Part shown: in pieces, positions 1 through 8,755 of the stretch
Position numbering within the stretch: the first letter of the stretch is position 1
Layout of the letters: each line of letters begins with the position of its first letter
Assembly: GCF_041912895.1 (NCBI RefSeq)
Contig: NZ_JAYSGI010000001.1
Coordinates: 992,001-1,056,000 of the forward strand
Direction of reading: 5' to 3'
DNA: 64,000 bases
From: Pelagerythrobacter sp041912895
GTDB taxonomy: Bacteria > Pseudomonadota > Alphaproteobacteria > Sphingomonadales > Sphingomonadaceae
The notes under the pieces: generated by a model
What the model was told of the DNA's origin: nothing
What the model saw: only the letters and a program-made list of their open reading frames with translations
Databases searched by the model: none
Program-made: the position numbers and the translations under genes

Positions 1-1
1 C

Positions 2-922
2 GATGGCATGCTGTGCGCGCTCATGCCGCTCGCGCGCTCAGGCAGCTATTACGGATACCCGATCCGGCATATGGCCAACTGGAGCCACGACAACCTGTTC
101 GTCGGCAGCCCGCTCGTCCGCCACGGATGCGAACAGGCGTTCTGGCGCGCGCTGTTGGTCTGGGCGGACACGCATTCGAAAGGGGCGCTGTTCCTCCATC
201 TCGACCGCTTGGCCGAGGATGGTCCACTGTTCGCCGCGCTGTCCCGGATCGCCGCCGAAGAGACGCGCGAATGGGCCGTGGTGCAGCGGGAAGAGCGCGC
301 GCTCCTGCACTCCGATCTCGCGCCCGAAGCCTATTTCGAATGCTCCATCAGCAGCAAGAAGCGCAAGGAGCTGCGCCGCCAGCACAAGCGCCTGTCCGAA
401 GAAGGCGAAGTGCGGTTCGAACGGCAGGCGGACGCGGACGGGCTCGATGGCTGGATCGATGCGTTTTTCGCGCTCGAGGCGGCAGGATGGAAGGGGCGCA
501 ACGGGTCCGCGCTGGCGAACGATCCACACACCCGCGATTGGTTCGGACAGACGCTGCGCGGCGCCGCGGCGCAAGGGCGGTTAGAGCGGCTGACGCTCTC
601 GCTCGATAGCGCGCCGATCGCGATGCTTGCCAATTTCATCGCCCCGCCGGGCGCATTCAGTTTCAAGACCGCCTACGACGAGGGCTATGCGCGCTATTCG
701 CCCGGCGTCCTGCTCCAGCGCGAAAACCTCGATCTGCTGGCGCGCGGCGATATCGCTTGGTGCGACAGCTGCGCCGCCGCCGATCATCCGATGATCGAGC
801 GCATCTGGCGCGAGAAGCGCGCAATGGTGCGGGTCAACGTCGCAATCGGCGGCAGACTGCGGCGCGCCCTGTTTCACCACATGCTACGCGCCGAAACCGC
901 CCGGCGATCGAGGAGAAGCTGA
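2..922 (+). CDS. BioF2-like (FemAB-type) GNAT acetyltransferase, 5' end outside window
   Basis: The reading frame is open to the left edge, so the gene very probably starts before the window; the first ATG inside it is at base 8. The visible 306 codons resemble the C-terminal two thirds of the BioF2-like/CelD acetyltransferase family (GNAT fold, acyl-CoA dependent). The central segment has the family's SSKKRKELRRQ basic stretch, and a later segment around GAFSFKTAYDEGYARYSPG corresponds to the second GNAT-like fold. Family members transfer acyl groups in envelope or exopolysaccharide biosynthesis, but the substrate cannot be read here. The stop codon is two bases before the ATG of the JmjC/cupin-like gene, so the two are surely co-transcribed and may act on the same product. 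Confidence 0.75.
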   Translation, partial: DGMLCALMPLARSGSYYGYPIRHMANWSHDNLFVGSPLVRHGCEQAFWRALLVWADTHSKGALFLHLDRLAEDGPLFAALSRIAAEETREWAVVQREERALLHSDLAPEAYFECSISSKKRKELRRQHKRLSEEGEVRFERQADADGLDGWIDAFFALEAAGWKGRNGSALANDPHTRDWFGQTLRGAAAQGRLERLTLSLDSAPIAMLANFIAPPGAFSFKTAYDEGYARYSPGVLLQRENLDLLARGDIAWCDSCAAADHPMIERIWREKRAMVRVNVAIGGRLRRALFHHMLRAETARRSRRS

Positions 923-924
923 CG

Positions 925-1809
925 ATGGGCGTTCATTCCACGATCGACCCCGCCCCCGGCGATGCCACCGCCGCGGTGTTCGATGCCGAGGCGCGCGCCG
1001 CCTTCGCCGCCGCCTATCCGGAGATCCCGCACGTGCTGCGCCATGCGCTGGCCGCGCACCCGCTGCTGGCGCTCGATGCCTTGGCGGCGCTCGCCGAGCG
1101 GCTGCCCGAACGCTCGATCGAATACAATCGCGGCGACCTGCCGATCGGGGTGGATGGCAAACCGGGCGGCACCGGCCTCTCGATCGGCGAGACGATCCGC
1201 CACATCGCGCGCAGCAACAGCTGGGCCGTGCTCAAGAATGTTGAGCAGGTGGCCGAATACGAGGCGCTCCTGCTCTCGCTTCTGGGCGAGGTTCGGGCCG
1301 AGATCGAAGCGAAGACCGGCGCGATGCTGCGCCCGCAGGCGTTCGTGTTCATCTCCAGCCCGAACGCGGTGACGCCGTATCACTTCGATCCCGAGCACAA
1401 CATCCTGCTCCAGCTCGTCGGCCGCAAGACGATGACGCAGTTTCCCGCGGGCGACCCGCGCTTCGCGCCCGACACGATCCACGAATCGTACCACGCGGGC
1501 GGCGCGCGAGAACTCACCTGGCGCGACGAGTTGAGCGCGGCTGGCCGCGAGTTCGCGCTCGGCCCGGGCGAAGCGGTTTACGTGCCAGTGATGGCGCCGC
1601 ATTTCGTGCGCAACGGGCCCGAAAGCTCGATCTCGCTGTCGATCACCTGGCGCAGCGACTGGAGCTTCGCCGAAGCCGACGCGCGCGGGCTCAACCGCGT
1701 GCTGCGCCGCGCGGGCCTGACGCCCGCCGCCCCCGCGCGCTGGCCGCTTACGAACCGCGGCAAGGCGCTCGCCTTCCGCGCACTGCGCCGGATCGGCATC
1801 GGCGATTGA
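925..1809 (+). CDS. JmjC/cupin-like Fe(II)/2-oxoglutarate oxygenase-type protein
   Basis: A 294-residue protein starting at ATG 925, preceded by GAGGAGAAG as ribosome binding site inside the upstream gene. The region TPYHFDPEHNILLQLVGRK (about residues 150-168) carries the HxD metal-binding pair of JmjC/cupin_8 proteins, and a second histidine in PVMAPHFVRNG (about residues 215-225) completes the 2-His-1-carboxylate facial triad. This family hydroxylates proteins or small molecules using iron and 2-oxoglutarate. The immediate neighbour is a BioF2-type acetyltransferase, so the pair may modify a shared metabolite or polymer. That link is inferred from spacing only. The actual substrate is unknown. 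Confidence 0.75.
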   Translation: MGVHSTIDPAPGDATAAVFDAEARAAFAAAYPEIPHVLRHALAAHPLLALDALAALAERLPERSIEYNRGDLPIGVDGKPGGTGLSIGETIRHIARSNSWAVLKNVEQVAEYEALLLSLLGEVRAEIEAKTGAMLRPQAFVFISSPNAVTPYHFDPEHNILLQLVGRKTMTQFPAGDPRFAPDTIHESYHAGGARELTWRDELSAAGREFALGPGEAVYVPVMAPHFVRNGPESSISLSITWRSDWSFAEADARGLNRVLRRAGLTPAAPARWPLTNRGKALAFRALRRIGIGD

Positions 1810-1840
1810 CCAAGAGCCTTGCGCGTCGCAAGGCTCCAGC

Positions 1841-2743
1841 ATGACCGACCAGCCCGCCCCCGCAGCACTCGTCGCCGATTTCATTTCTCTGCTGACTGTC
1901 GGGGGCAAGGGCGACCATGAATTCACCGGCCGCCCGCAAAAGGGCGGCGTGGGCCGTGTGTTCGGCGGACAGGTGATCGCCCAAGCGCTCCAGGCCGCGC
2001 AAGCGACCGCGCCGCAGGGCATGGCCGCGCATTCGCTGCACGCGTACTTCCTGCGCGGAGGGCGCGAGGGGCCGGAGATCGACTTTCGCGTCGAGGCCGA
2101 CTTCGACGGGCGCAGCTTCGCCAATCGCCGCGTGGTGGCAAGCCAGGACGGCACGCCGATCCTCAATCTCACGGCGAGCTTCCAGCGGCCCGAACACGGC
2201 CTCGAGCACGACGACTACGCGATGCCCGACGTCGCCCTGCCCGAGGAGCTGACGCCCGATTGGGAGCTTCGCCGCAAGTTCATGGAAAAGGCGGGCGAGG
2301 TCGGCGAGGCGCAGCGCGCGCTGATGCTCCGTCCGCGCCCGATCGAGATGCGCACCGTCGACGGTCTCCACTGGATGAGCAAGGAGCCGCGTCCGCCGCA
2401 GGCCCATTCGTGGTTTCGCACCGTCGCGCCGCTGCCCGACGATCCGGCGCTCCACCGCGCAGTGATCGCCTATGCCAGCGATTATGCGCTGCTCGGCACC
2501 AGCGCGCTGCCGCATGGGCTCAGCTGGGCGCGCGGCGAGCTGGTCGGCGCGAGTCTCGACCACGCGCTCTGGTTCCACCGGCAAGCGCGCGCCGACGAAT
2601 GGCTGCTCTACGCCACCGACAGCCCGTGGAGCGGCAGCGGACGTGGCTTCAACCGCGGTCGCATCTTCGACCGGAAGGGGCATCTGGTGGCGAGCGTCGC
2701 GCAGGAAGGGATGATGCGGCGGCGATCGGAACGATCGGGATAG
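1841..2743 (+). CDS. tesB: Acyl-CoA thioesterase II (TesB)
   Basis: Protein of 300 residues, close to the usual 285-300 of TesB. It hydrolyses acyl-CoA to free fatty acid and CoA in the cytoplasm. The double hot-dog fold is recognisable: the N-terminal domain has GRVFGGQVIAQALQAA (about residues 35-50) and the C-terminal domain has SLDHALWFHR, which carries the conserved aspartate of the family. The start ATG at 1841 follows the previous gene by 31 bases. A strong intrinsic terminator follows at 2779, so this is the end of a transcription unit. Confidence 0.9.
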   Translation: MTDQPAPAALVADFISLLTVGGKGDHEFTGRPQKGGVGRVFGGQVIAQALQAAQATAPQGMAAHSLHAYFLRGGREGPEIDFRVEADFDGRSFANRRVVASQDGTPILNLTASFQRPEHGLEHDDYAMPDVALPEELTPDWELRRKFMEKAGEVGEAQRALMLRPRPIEMRTVDGLHWMSKEPRPPQAHSWFRTVAPLPDDPALHRAVIAYASDYALLGTSALPHGLSWARGELVGASLDHALWFHRQARADEWLLYATDSPWSGSGRGFNRGRIFDRKGHLVASVAQEGMMRRRSERSG

Positions 2744-2778
2744 CTCGCACCTCCTCCGGCGAGGCCGACGCAAGACAC

Positions 2779-2806
2779 AAAAAAGGCCCCGAAAGGGGCC
2801 TTTTTC
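2779..2806 (+). terminator. Intrinsic terminator after tesB
   Basis: A perfect hairpin of GGCCCC, GAAA tetraloop and GGGGCC is flanked by a run of six A before and five T after, so it can terminate transcription from either strand. It separates tesB from the convergent CHASE2-EAL gene that ends at 2928. The 120 bases between hairpin and that gene show no further gene. Confidence 0.9.
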
Positions 2807-2927
2807 ATTGTCGGAATTTTCCGGATCTCAGCTGAAGATCCATTCCCAAAGCCATGAACGCATAATCTTTACCCCTTCTGCGGATTTGCAGAAGGAAACT
2901 ACGTTAACCATTCTTGTTTGTAAAGTA

Positions 2928-5240
2928 TTAACCAATCTTGTTACGGAGGAGCGGGTTATCCTGTTGTAAAGTAAGAATTTCCTTGAGCTGACTTAACGCC
3001 ATCGGGCGGGCGATATAATATCCCTGCCCGAGATCGCAGCCGATCTCGCGTAGAAGAGCGTAGGTTTCCGAATCTTCGATGCCTTCCGCGACCGAGGTTA
3101 ATCCGGCATCTCGGGCCAGCCCGATCACGTTCTTCACGATTGCTCGGGCGGTAGCCGACCGATGCAGATCGCGGACGAACATCTGATCGATCTTTATCTC
3201 GTCGAAAGGCAGTTCGAAGATCGCTTCAAGGTTCGCGCTGGCCACTCCGAAATCGTCCATGGAGAACGTTACGCCCAGTTGCTTCACCTGCTCGAACACC
3301 CCGCGTGCCGCAGAAAAGTTCTCGATGCGCGCCGTCTCGGTGACTTCGATCGTCAATTGGTCGGGGTTTACCGAATGAATCGCCAGATTCTTCTCGATAA
3401 GTTCGGCGATCCGACTGTCGACGAACTGGATCGCCGAAACATTGACCGAGATACGCGGCTTGTGCCCCCCGCCTTGCAGCACTTCTACCGCATCGAGACT
3501 TTTGGCGAGGATGCGCTTGGTCAACTCGTCAAGCCGTCCGACGCGCTCGCACTGAAGGATGAAGCGCGAAGGAGGAATCTCCCCGCGCTCTTCATCCACC
3601 CAGCGCGCCAGCGCTTCGGCGCCCACGATCCGCCCGTCCCGCAAATCGGCCTGTGGCTGGAGCTTGATCGAAATGCGATCCTCCGAAAGGGCGCTCTCCA
3701 ATCGCGACTGCAGCGAATAGTCCCATTCCTCGCTGTCAGCCGCGAAGTCGGAAATAATGAACACCGGTCGATATGCTTCGCGCGCCTGGTCGGCCGCGGC
3801 GATGGCTGCACTCAGCCGACTGGACACTGGCTTTCCGGACGATTCGTCCACTCCTATCGTCATCGAGACGTCGAGTACTCGCTGAGAAACCGTGATCGAC
3901 TGCGACGCAATCGCTCGCAGGCCTTCGAGATGCCCTTGCAAGTCGTTTGACAGGTCTCCGCTAACGATCCAGGCGAAATATTTCCCGCCATCGTAATAGA
4001 TTACAGAACCTGCATCGCCGAGTCCGAGCCGGGACGCCAGTTGACGAAGATAGCGAGTTTGATCGGGCGCCGTTAGCGTTGCGAAAACGGCATCGAGGCG
4101 CGCAATCTTCGCAACGACGACCGATGTCTTCCCCGAAAAGTTATCGTCGAAATCACGCTGCAGGGCGACAAAATTTGGTAGCTTGCTCCGCGGTTCTACA
4201 AACAGATGGCGTCGTTTGAAGTTCACTGTCGATCGTAGCGAGGCATAGGTGAGCGCGAGCATGAGCAACTCACCGAATACGCTTCGGATACCCAAATGCG
4301 CCGTCGCCAAGATAAATGCAGCGACCGATGCAACCCAGCACAGGTAGAATATGCGCCTCGGCCTCGCCCGCCTGAACAGCGAGATTCCTGCGACGAGACT
4401 CAGCCCGAAAAGGCCAACCACCCAAGGCCAGTGAAACGTCCATCCTGTGCCCCGCAACGCCGTTTCGGCGGCGAGAACATGCACCAGACTTGATGGCCCG
4501 AAAGCATAGCCGGGATATTTCACGATCCTGGCGTCCGTTCCGGACGGTCCCAGGATCACCATTTTTCCTGCTAGCGCATCGGTTTTCCCTGACGCAGGCG
4601 CCCACTCGTCGAATTCGTATTGTGGCACCAGAGCCAGATCGATCGAGTAATCCAAAGCGATCGAATCATACTGACGGCCATTCGCTGCCAGCACGCTCCA
4701 CATTGCAGGAAATTCCACCGAGCCGTCGGAGTAGCTCGCCTCGATAGCCCAAACGAAGCCGAGGAAGTCGGTCCGGTAATCGTTACTGACGACGCGCATT
4801 CCCCGTTCGAAGAACGGATCGTTTTCTCGCAAGGGCTTGCCGGCAGCTTGGTCCTCCAACATCGTTTGAGTAAGCACGATTCTGTCGGCCGATCGCTCCA
4901 TCGTCTTTCGCAGTTCAGAATCGAGTGCGCGGGCGTCGCTGCGCCGAACGGGCATATCGATGAAAATCCGTTCGACACCCGCCGCGTCGAGTTGTTCGAT
5001 CGCGTGGAGCAACCGCCTGTTCCCGCCCGCGTTAGCGTTTGGGGAAGACGCCTGCCCCATCTCGAAAAATACGATATCGCCGCTAGGCGTATGGTCGAAC
5101 AACTTGGCCTGTACCGACCAGACGGTTATGTCCACCGGACGCAGAAGCGTAGTCAGGCCGACCACCACCGCAATCGCGATGGCGATGGCGGCGTGGCGCA
5201 ACCTTTCGGATGCAAACAGTTTTCGTGCCAGTGGCAGCAA
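2928..5240 (-). CDS. CHASE2 - degenerate GGDEF - EAL cyclic-di-GMP signalling protein
   Basis: A 770-residue membrane protein. The TTG start at 5240 is supported by GAGGA nine bases upstream. Order of parts: one transmembrane segment (about 14-32), a periplasmic CHASE2 sensor domain (about 35-240), three transmembrane helices (about 265-345), a GGDEF-like domain whose signature is replaced by YDGGKYF (so no cyclase activity is expected), and an EAL domain (about 510-755). The EAL domain keeps EALARW, the asparagine of SVNVS, EVTE, DDFG, the lysine of IKID, AEGIE and the glutamine of LGQGYY, so phosphodiesterase activity is plausible. Loop 6, usually DDFGTGYSSL, reads DDFGVASANL, which could alter dimer control. 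CHASE2 domains sense unknown extracytoplasmic cues. Confidence 0.88.
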   Translation of the reverse strand: MLPLARKLFASERLRHAAIAIAIAVVVGLTTLLRPVDITVWSVQAKLFDHTPSGDIVFFEMGQASSPNANAGGNRRLLHAIEQLDAAGVERIFIDMPVRRSDARALDSELRKTMERSADRIVLTQTMLEDQAAGKPLRENDPFFERGMRVVSNDYRTDFLGFVWAIEASYSDGSVEFPAMWSVLAANGRQYDSIALDYSIDLALVPQYEFDEWAPASGKTDALAGKMVILGPSGTDARIVKYPGYAFGPSSLVHVLAAETALRGTGWTFHWPWVVGLFGLSLVAGISLFRRARPRRIFYLCWVASVAAFILATAHLGIRSVFGELLMLALTYASLRSTVNFKRRHLFVEPRSKLPNFVALQRDFDDNFSGKTSVVVAKIARLDAVFATLTAPDQTRYLRQLASRLGLGDAGSVIYYDGGKYFAWIVSGDLSNDLQGHLEGLRAIASQSITVSQRVLDVSMTIGVDESSGKPVSSRLSAAIAAADQAREAYRPVFIISDFAADSEEWDYSLQSRLESALSEDRISIKLQPQADLRDGRIVGAEALARWVDEERGEIPPSRFILQCERVGRLDELTKRILAKSLDAVEVLQGGGHKPRISVNVSAIQFVDSRIAELIEKNLAIHSVNPDQLTIEVTETARIENFSAARGVFEQVKQLGVTFSMDDFGVASANLEAIFELPFDEIKIDQMFVRDLHRSATARAIVKNVIGLARDAGLTSVAEGIEDSETYALLREIGCDLGQGYYIARPMALSQLKEILTLQQDNPLLRNKIG

Positions 5241-5335
5241 GGCGGCTTTCCTCGATCGGCAGTTTTCCTAGCCGAACATCGTAAACATGGTGTTTCCAGC
5301 GAAGGCGCCGCTCGCGATGCGCCGGCGCCGGATGC

Positions 5336-7291
5336 TCACCCGCCCGGATGGTAGAAATCGTAGATCTTGCGCGCCACGCCCGCGCTGATGCCGGGGGTGC
5401 GTTTGAGATCGTCGAGCGCGGCGGCGCGGACCTTGCCCGCGGTGCCGAAATGGAGCAGCAGCGCGCGCTTGCGGCTGGGGCCGATGCCGGGAATCTCGTC
5501 CAGCGGGCTGGCGCTGATCGCGCGGCTGCGCTTCGCCCGATGCGCGCCGATGACGTAGCGGTGGACCTCGTCGCGCAGCGTCTGGAGGTGGAACAGCAGC
5601 GGCGAGTTGGTCGGCAGCGTCTTCTCGCGCCCGTCGGGGAAATGGAACACCTCGCGCCCCTCGCGCCCATGGTGCGGGCCCTTGGCGATAGCGATCAGCG
5701 GCACGTCCTCGATCCCCAGTTCCTCGAGCGCATCCTTGACGCTCGACATCTGGCCCTTGCCGCCGTCGATCAGCACGAGATCGGGCCAGGTGTCGCCATC
5801 CCGGTCCGGGTCTTCCTCCAGCGCGCGGCCGAAGCGGCGGGTCATCACTTCGCGCATCATGCCGAAATCGTCGTTCGTCTGCGCCTGTTTGATGTTGAAC
5901 TTGCGATACTGGTTCTTCACGAAGCCCTCCGGCCCCGCGACGACCATCGCGCCGACCGCCTTGGCGCCCTGGATATGGCTGTTGTCGTAGATCTCGATCC
6001 GCTGCGGCGGTTCGGCCAGTTCGAGGAATTCGGCGAGTTCGCGGTTGATCTTCGCGCGGGTGCCGCTTTCGGCCAGCCGCCGGTCGAGCGCCTCGGCAGC
6101 GTTGCGGCTTGCCTGCGCCATCAGGCGGCGGCGATCGCCGCGCTGGGGCACGCTGATCTCGACCCGGTGCCCGGCGCTCTCGCCCAGCGCCTCGGCCAGC
6201 AGCGCCTGCTCGGGCAGCTCACGGTCGACGAGCACGGTGCGCGGCGGCGGCACCTCCTCGTAGAATTGCGCCAGCACATCGGCGAGCACGTCCGCATCCT
6301 CCACGTCCTGCGTGTGCGTGGGGAAGAACGCGCGGTGGCCCCAGTTCTGCCCGCCGCGCACGAAGAACGCCTGGATGCCGACTTGCCCGCCTTTGGCCGC
6401 GAGCGCGAAGACGTCCGCATCGCCGACCCCGGCGGCGTTGACCGCCTGGCTGCCCTGGATCGCGGTCGCGGCGCGCAGCCGGTCGCGCAACATCGCCGCG
6501 CGTTCGAAATCGAGATCGGCGGCGGCCTGCGCCATCTGTACTTCGATCTTCTTCTGCACCGCGCCCGACTTGCCGGAGAGGAAATCCTTCGTTTCCTGCA
6601 CCAGTTCGGCATAATCGGCTTCGGCGATGCGGCCGACGCAGGGGGCCGAGCAGCGCTTGATCTGATAGAGCAGGCACGGCCGATCGCGGCGGCTGAAAAA
6701 GCTGTCCGTACAGGATCTTAGCAGGAACAGTTTCTGCAAGGCATTAATGGTGGTGTTCACACTGCCCGCGCTGGCAAATGGGCCGTAGTAATTGCCCTTC
6801 GCCCGCCGTGCGCCGCGATGCTTCATTACTCGAGGGAATTTATGATCGGCCCGCAAGAGTATGAAAGGGAACGATTTGTCGTCACGCAGCAGGACGTTGT
6901 ACGGCGGGCGGTAGCGCTTGATCAGCTGCGCTTCGAGCAGCAGCGCCTCGGCCTCGCTGTTGGTGGTGACGATCTCCATCCGCCGCGTCTGGCTGACCAT
7001 GCGGCGCAGGCGGTTGGAGAGGTTGGCGACCTGCGTGTAGTTCGCCACGCGGTTCTTCAGCGCGCGCGCCTTGCCGACGTAGAGCACGTCACCCCGGGCA
7101 TCGAGCATGCGATAGACGCCGGGCTTGGGCTTCAGCGTGCGCACGGTATCGCGGATCGCGGTGACGCCCGCCTCGATATCGGGTTGCGCGCTGCCCTTTA
7201 CGGTATAGGTCGCGCGTTCCTCGTTGAAACGCTCCGCGCCGCGCGGATCGGGCGGTGATCCGGCCGAGGAAGGCTGACTGTTGCGCGGCAT
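5336..7291 (-). CDS. uvrC: UvrABC excinuclease subunit C
   Basis: Makes both incisions during nucleotide excision repair. The start at ATG 7291 gives 651 residues beginning MPRNSQP; the frame stays open for another 36 codons but that stretch has no similarity to UvrC. The GIY-YIG nuclease domain is near the N-terminus (PGVYRMLDARGDVLYVGKA), followed by a cysteine-containing RPCLLYQIKRCSAPCVG segment, a UVR helix (AAADLDFERAAMLRDRL), the RNase H-like second nuclease (IEIYDNSHIQG) and C-terminal helix-hairpin-helix (IPGIGPSRKRALLLHFG). Length is slightly above E. coli UvrC because of an N-terminal extension of about 50 residues. The entericidin gene starts divergently 107 bases away. Confidence 0.97.
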   Translation of the reverse strand: MPRNSQPSSAGSPPDPRGAERFNEERATYTVKGSAQPDIEAGVTAIRDTVRTLKPKPGVYRMLDARGDVLYVGKARALKNRVANYTQVANLSNRLRRMVSQTRRMEIVTTNSEAEALLLEAQLIKRYRPPYNVLLRDDKSFPFILLRADHKFPRVMKHRGARRAKGNYYGPFASAGSVNTTINALQKLFLLRSCTDSFFSRRDRPCLLYQIKRCSAPCVGRIAEADYAELVQETKDFLSGKSGAVQKKIEVQMAQAAADLDFERAAMLRDRLRAATAIQGSQAVNAAGVGDADVFALAAKGGQVGIQAFFVRGGQNWGHRAFFPTHTQDVEDADVLADVLAQFYEEVPPPRTVLVDRELPEQALLAEALGESAGHRVEISVPQRGDRRRLMAQASRNAAEALDRRLAESGTRAKINRELAEFLELAEPPQRIEIYDNSHIQGAKAVGAMVVAGPEGFVKNQYRKFNIKQAQTNDDFGMMREVMTRRFGRALEEDPDRDGDTWPDLVLIDGGKGQMSSVKDALEELGIEDVPLIAIAKGPHHGREGREVFHFPDGREKTLPTNSPLLFHLQTLRDEVHRYVIGAHRAKRSRAISASPLDEIPGIGPSRKRALLLHFGTAGKVRAAALDDLKRTPGISAGVARKIYDFYHPGG

Positions 7292-7398
7292 ATTGCCGAC
7301 ATAGTCGCTGCGCCGGAAATGGAAACCGTGGTCGCACAAGCGCGGTTCATCTATGATCCGCCAGACAAACGGCCTGAGATATTCCGGAGCAAGAACCA

Positions 7399-7527
7399 AT
7401 GTTGAAGAAGATCATCGCCGTGGCGGCGCTCGGGGCGTCGGTCGTGACGCTGGCCGCGTGCAACACGGTCAAGGGCCTCGGCCGCGACATCGAATCGGTC
7501 GGCGAGGCGGGCGACCGCGCGATCTGA
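7399..7527 (+). CDS. Entericidin A/B-family small lipoprotein (copy 1)
   Basis: A 42-residue protein. The first 20 residues form a lipoprotein signal ending in a LAAC lipobox with Cys21; the mature part CNTVKGLGRDIESVGEAGD matches the EcnA/EcnB family pattern. In enterobacteria these are stress-related membrane lipoproteins; the role in alphaproteobacteria is unclear. A second copy lies at 27190 with a nearly identical mature part but a different signal sequence. The upstream region has GGAAAC at 7321 followed 16 bases later by CGGTT, only a weak likeness to the stress sigma promoter seen clearly at copy 2. Confidence 0.85.
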   Translation: MLKKIIAVAALGASVVTLAACNTVKGLGRDIESVGEAGDRAI

Positions 7528-7567
7528 TGCGCTTGCCATTCCGCGTCGCGGCTCTACCGCGGCGCGG

Positions 7568-8755
7568 ATGGTCGATTACGATGCGATAGTGCTCGGCGGC
7601 GGGGCCGCCGGGCTGATGTGCGCCGCTGTTGCCGGGCGGCGCGGGCGCCGCGTGCTGGTGCTCGAACGCGCGGCGGAAGTGGGGAAGAAGATCCTCATTT
7701 CGGGCGGCGGGCGGTGCAATTTCACCAACGTCCACACCGCGCCCGACCGCTATCTATCGGCCAACCGCCATTTCGCGAAATCGGCGCTGAGCCGCTACGG
7801 CCCACGCGATTTCCTCGCACTGGTTGATGCCTACGGTATCGCGTGGCACGAGAAGACGCTGGGTCAGCTCTTCTGCGACGGATCGGCGCGCCAGATCGTC
7901 GCCATGCTGCTGGCCGAATGCGCGAAAGCGGCGGTGGAGGTGCGGTGCGGCGAGGACGTGACCGAAGTGGCGCACAACCGCACACACTTCCACATCACCG
8001 GCACCTCCGGCAGCTTCACCGCGCCCGCACTGGTGATCGCGACGGGCGGCCCCTCGATCCCCAAGATGGGCGCGAGCGATTTCGCCTACCGGCTCGCGCG
8101 GCAGTTCGGCCTCAAGGTCGTCGAGCCGCGCCCGGCGCTGGTGCCGTTGACGCTGGGCGGCGAGGACGTGCTGTTCCGCGACCTCTCGGGCGTCTCGGCC
8201 GACGTCGTGGCGTCATCGGGCAAGGTGCGGTTTCGCGAAGCGGCGCTGTTCACCCATCGCGGGCTGTCGGGGCCGGCGATCCTGCAGGCGTCGTCCTACT
8301 GGCGGCCGGGCGACGAGATCGGGATCGATTTCCTGCCCGACCGCACCGAAGGCTGGCTGCTCGACGCCAAGCGCGCCCATCCGCGCGCCGCGATGCGCGC
8401 CGCACTGGCGGAAATGCTGCCCGATCGGCTCGCGGCCACGCTGGCGGAGCGGATCGCGCTCGATGGCGAACTCGCCAACCTGCCCGACAAGGCGCTGCGC
8501 CAGGCGGAGGCACGACTGCGCGACTGGCGCTTCCGCCCCAACGGCAGCGAAGGCTTCGCCAAGGCCGAGGTGACGCTGGGCGGCATCTCGACGGCCGAGC
8601 TTTCGTCGAAGACGATGGCGGCGAAGCGCGTGCCGGGCCTCTACGCGATCGGGGAGGCGGTGGACGTGACCGGGTGGCTCGGCGGCTACAACTTCCAGTG
8701 GGCCTGGGCCAGCGCGGTTGCCGCAGGGCGAGCGCTGGCCGAGGACGCCGATTAG
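7568..8755 (+). CDS. HI0933/BaiN-family NAD(P)/FAD-dependent oxidoreductase
   Basis: Protein of 395 residues with an N-terminal FAD-binding Rossmann motif (VLGGGAAGLMCAAVAGRRG), a GRCNFTN segment typical of the HI0933/YhiN family, and the C-terminal family block GLYAIGEAVDVTGWLGGYNFQW. Members are flavoproteins of largely unknown physiological role; some gut relatives (BaiN) have been linked to bile acid reduction, but that cannot be transferred here. The gene ends in a 4-base convergent overlap with the TonB-dependent receptor gene. Confidence 0.9.
   Translation: MVDYDAIVLGGGAAGLMCAAVAGRRGRRVLVLERAAEVGKKILISGGGRCNFTNVHTAPDRYLSANRHFAKSALSRYGPRDFLALVDAYGIAWHEKTLGQLFCDGSARQIVAMLLAECAKAAVEVRCGEDVTEVAHNRTHFHITGTSGSFTAPALVIATGGPSIPKMGASDFAYRLARQFGLKVVEPRPALVPLTLGGEDVLFRDLSGVSADVVASSGKVRFREAALFTHRGLSGPAILQASSYWRPGDEIGIDFLPDRTEGWLLDAKRAHPRAAMRAALAEMLPDRLAATLAERIALDGELANLPDKALRQAEARLRDWRFRPNGSEGFAKAEVTLGGISTAELSSKTMAAKRVPGLYAIGEAVDVTGWLGGYNFQWAWASAVAAGRALAEDAD

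Noticed and set aside
7321..7345. EcfG promoter before entericidin copy 1.
   Set aside because: GGAAAC and CGGTT match only partly, with changes in both boxes.
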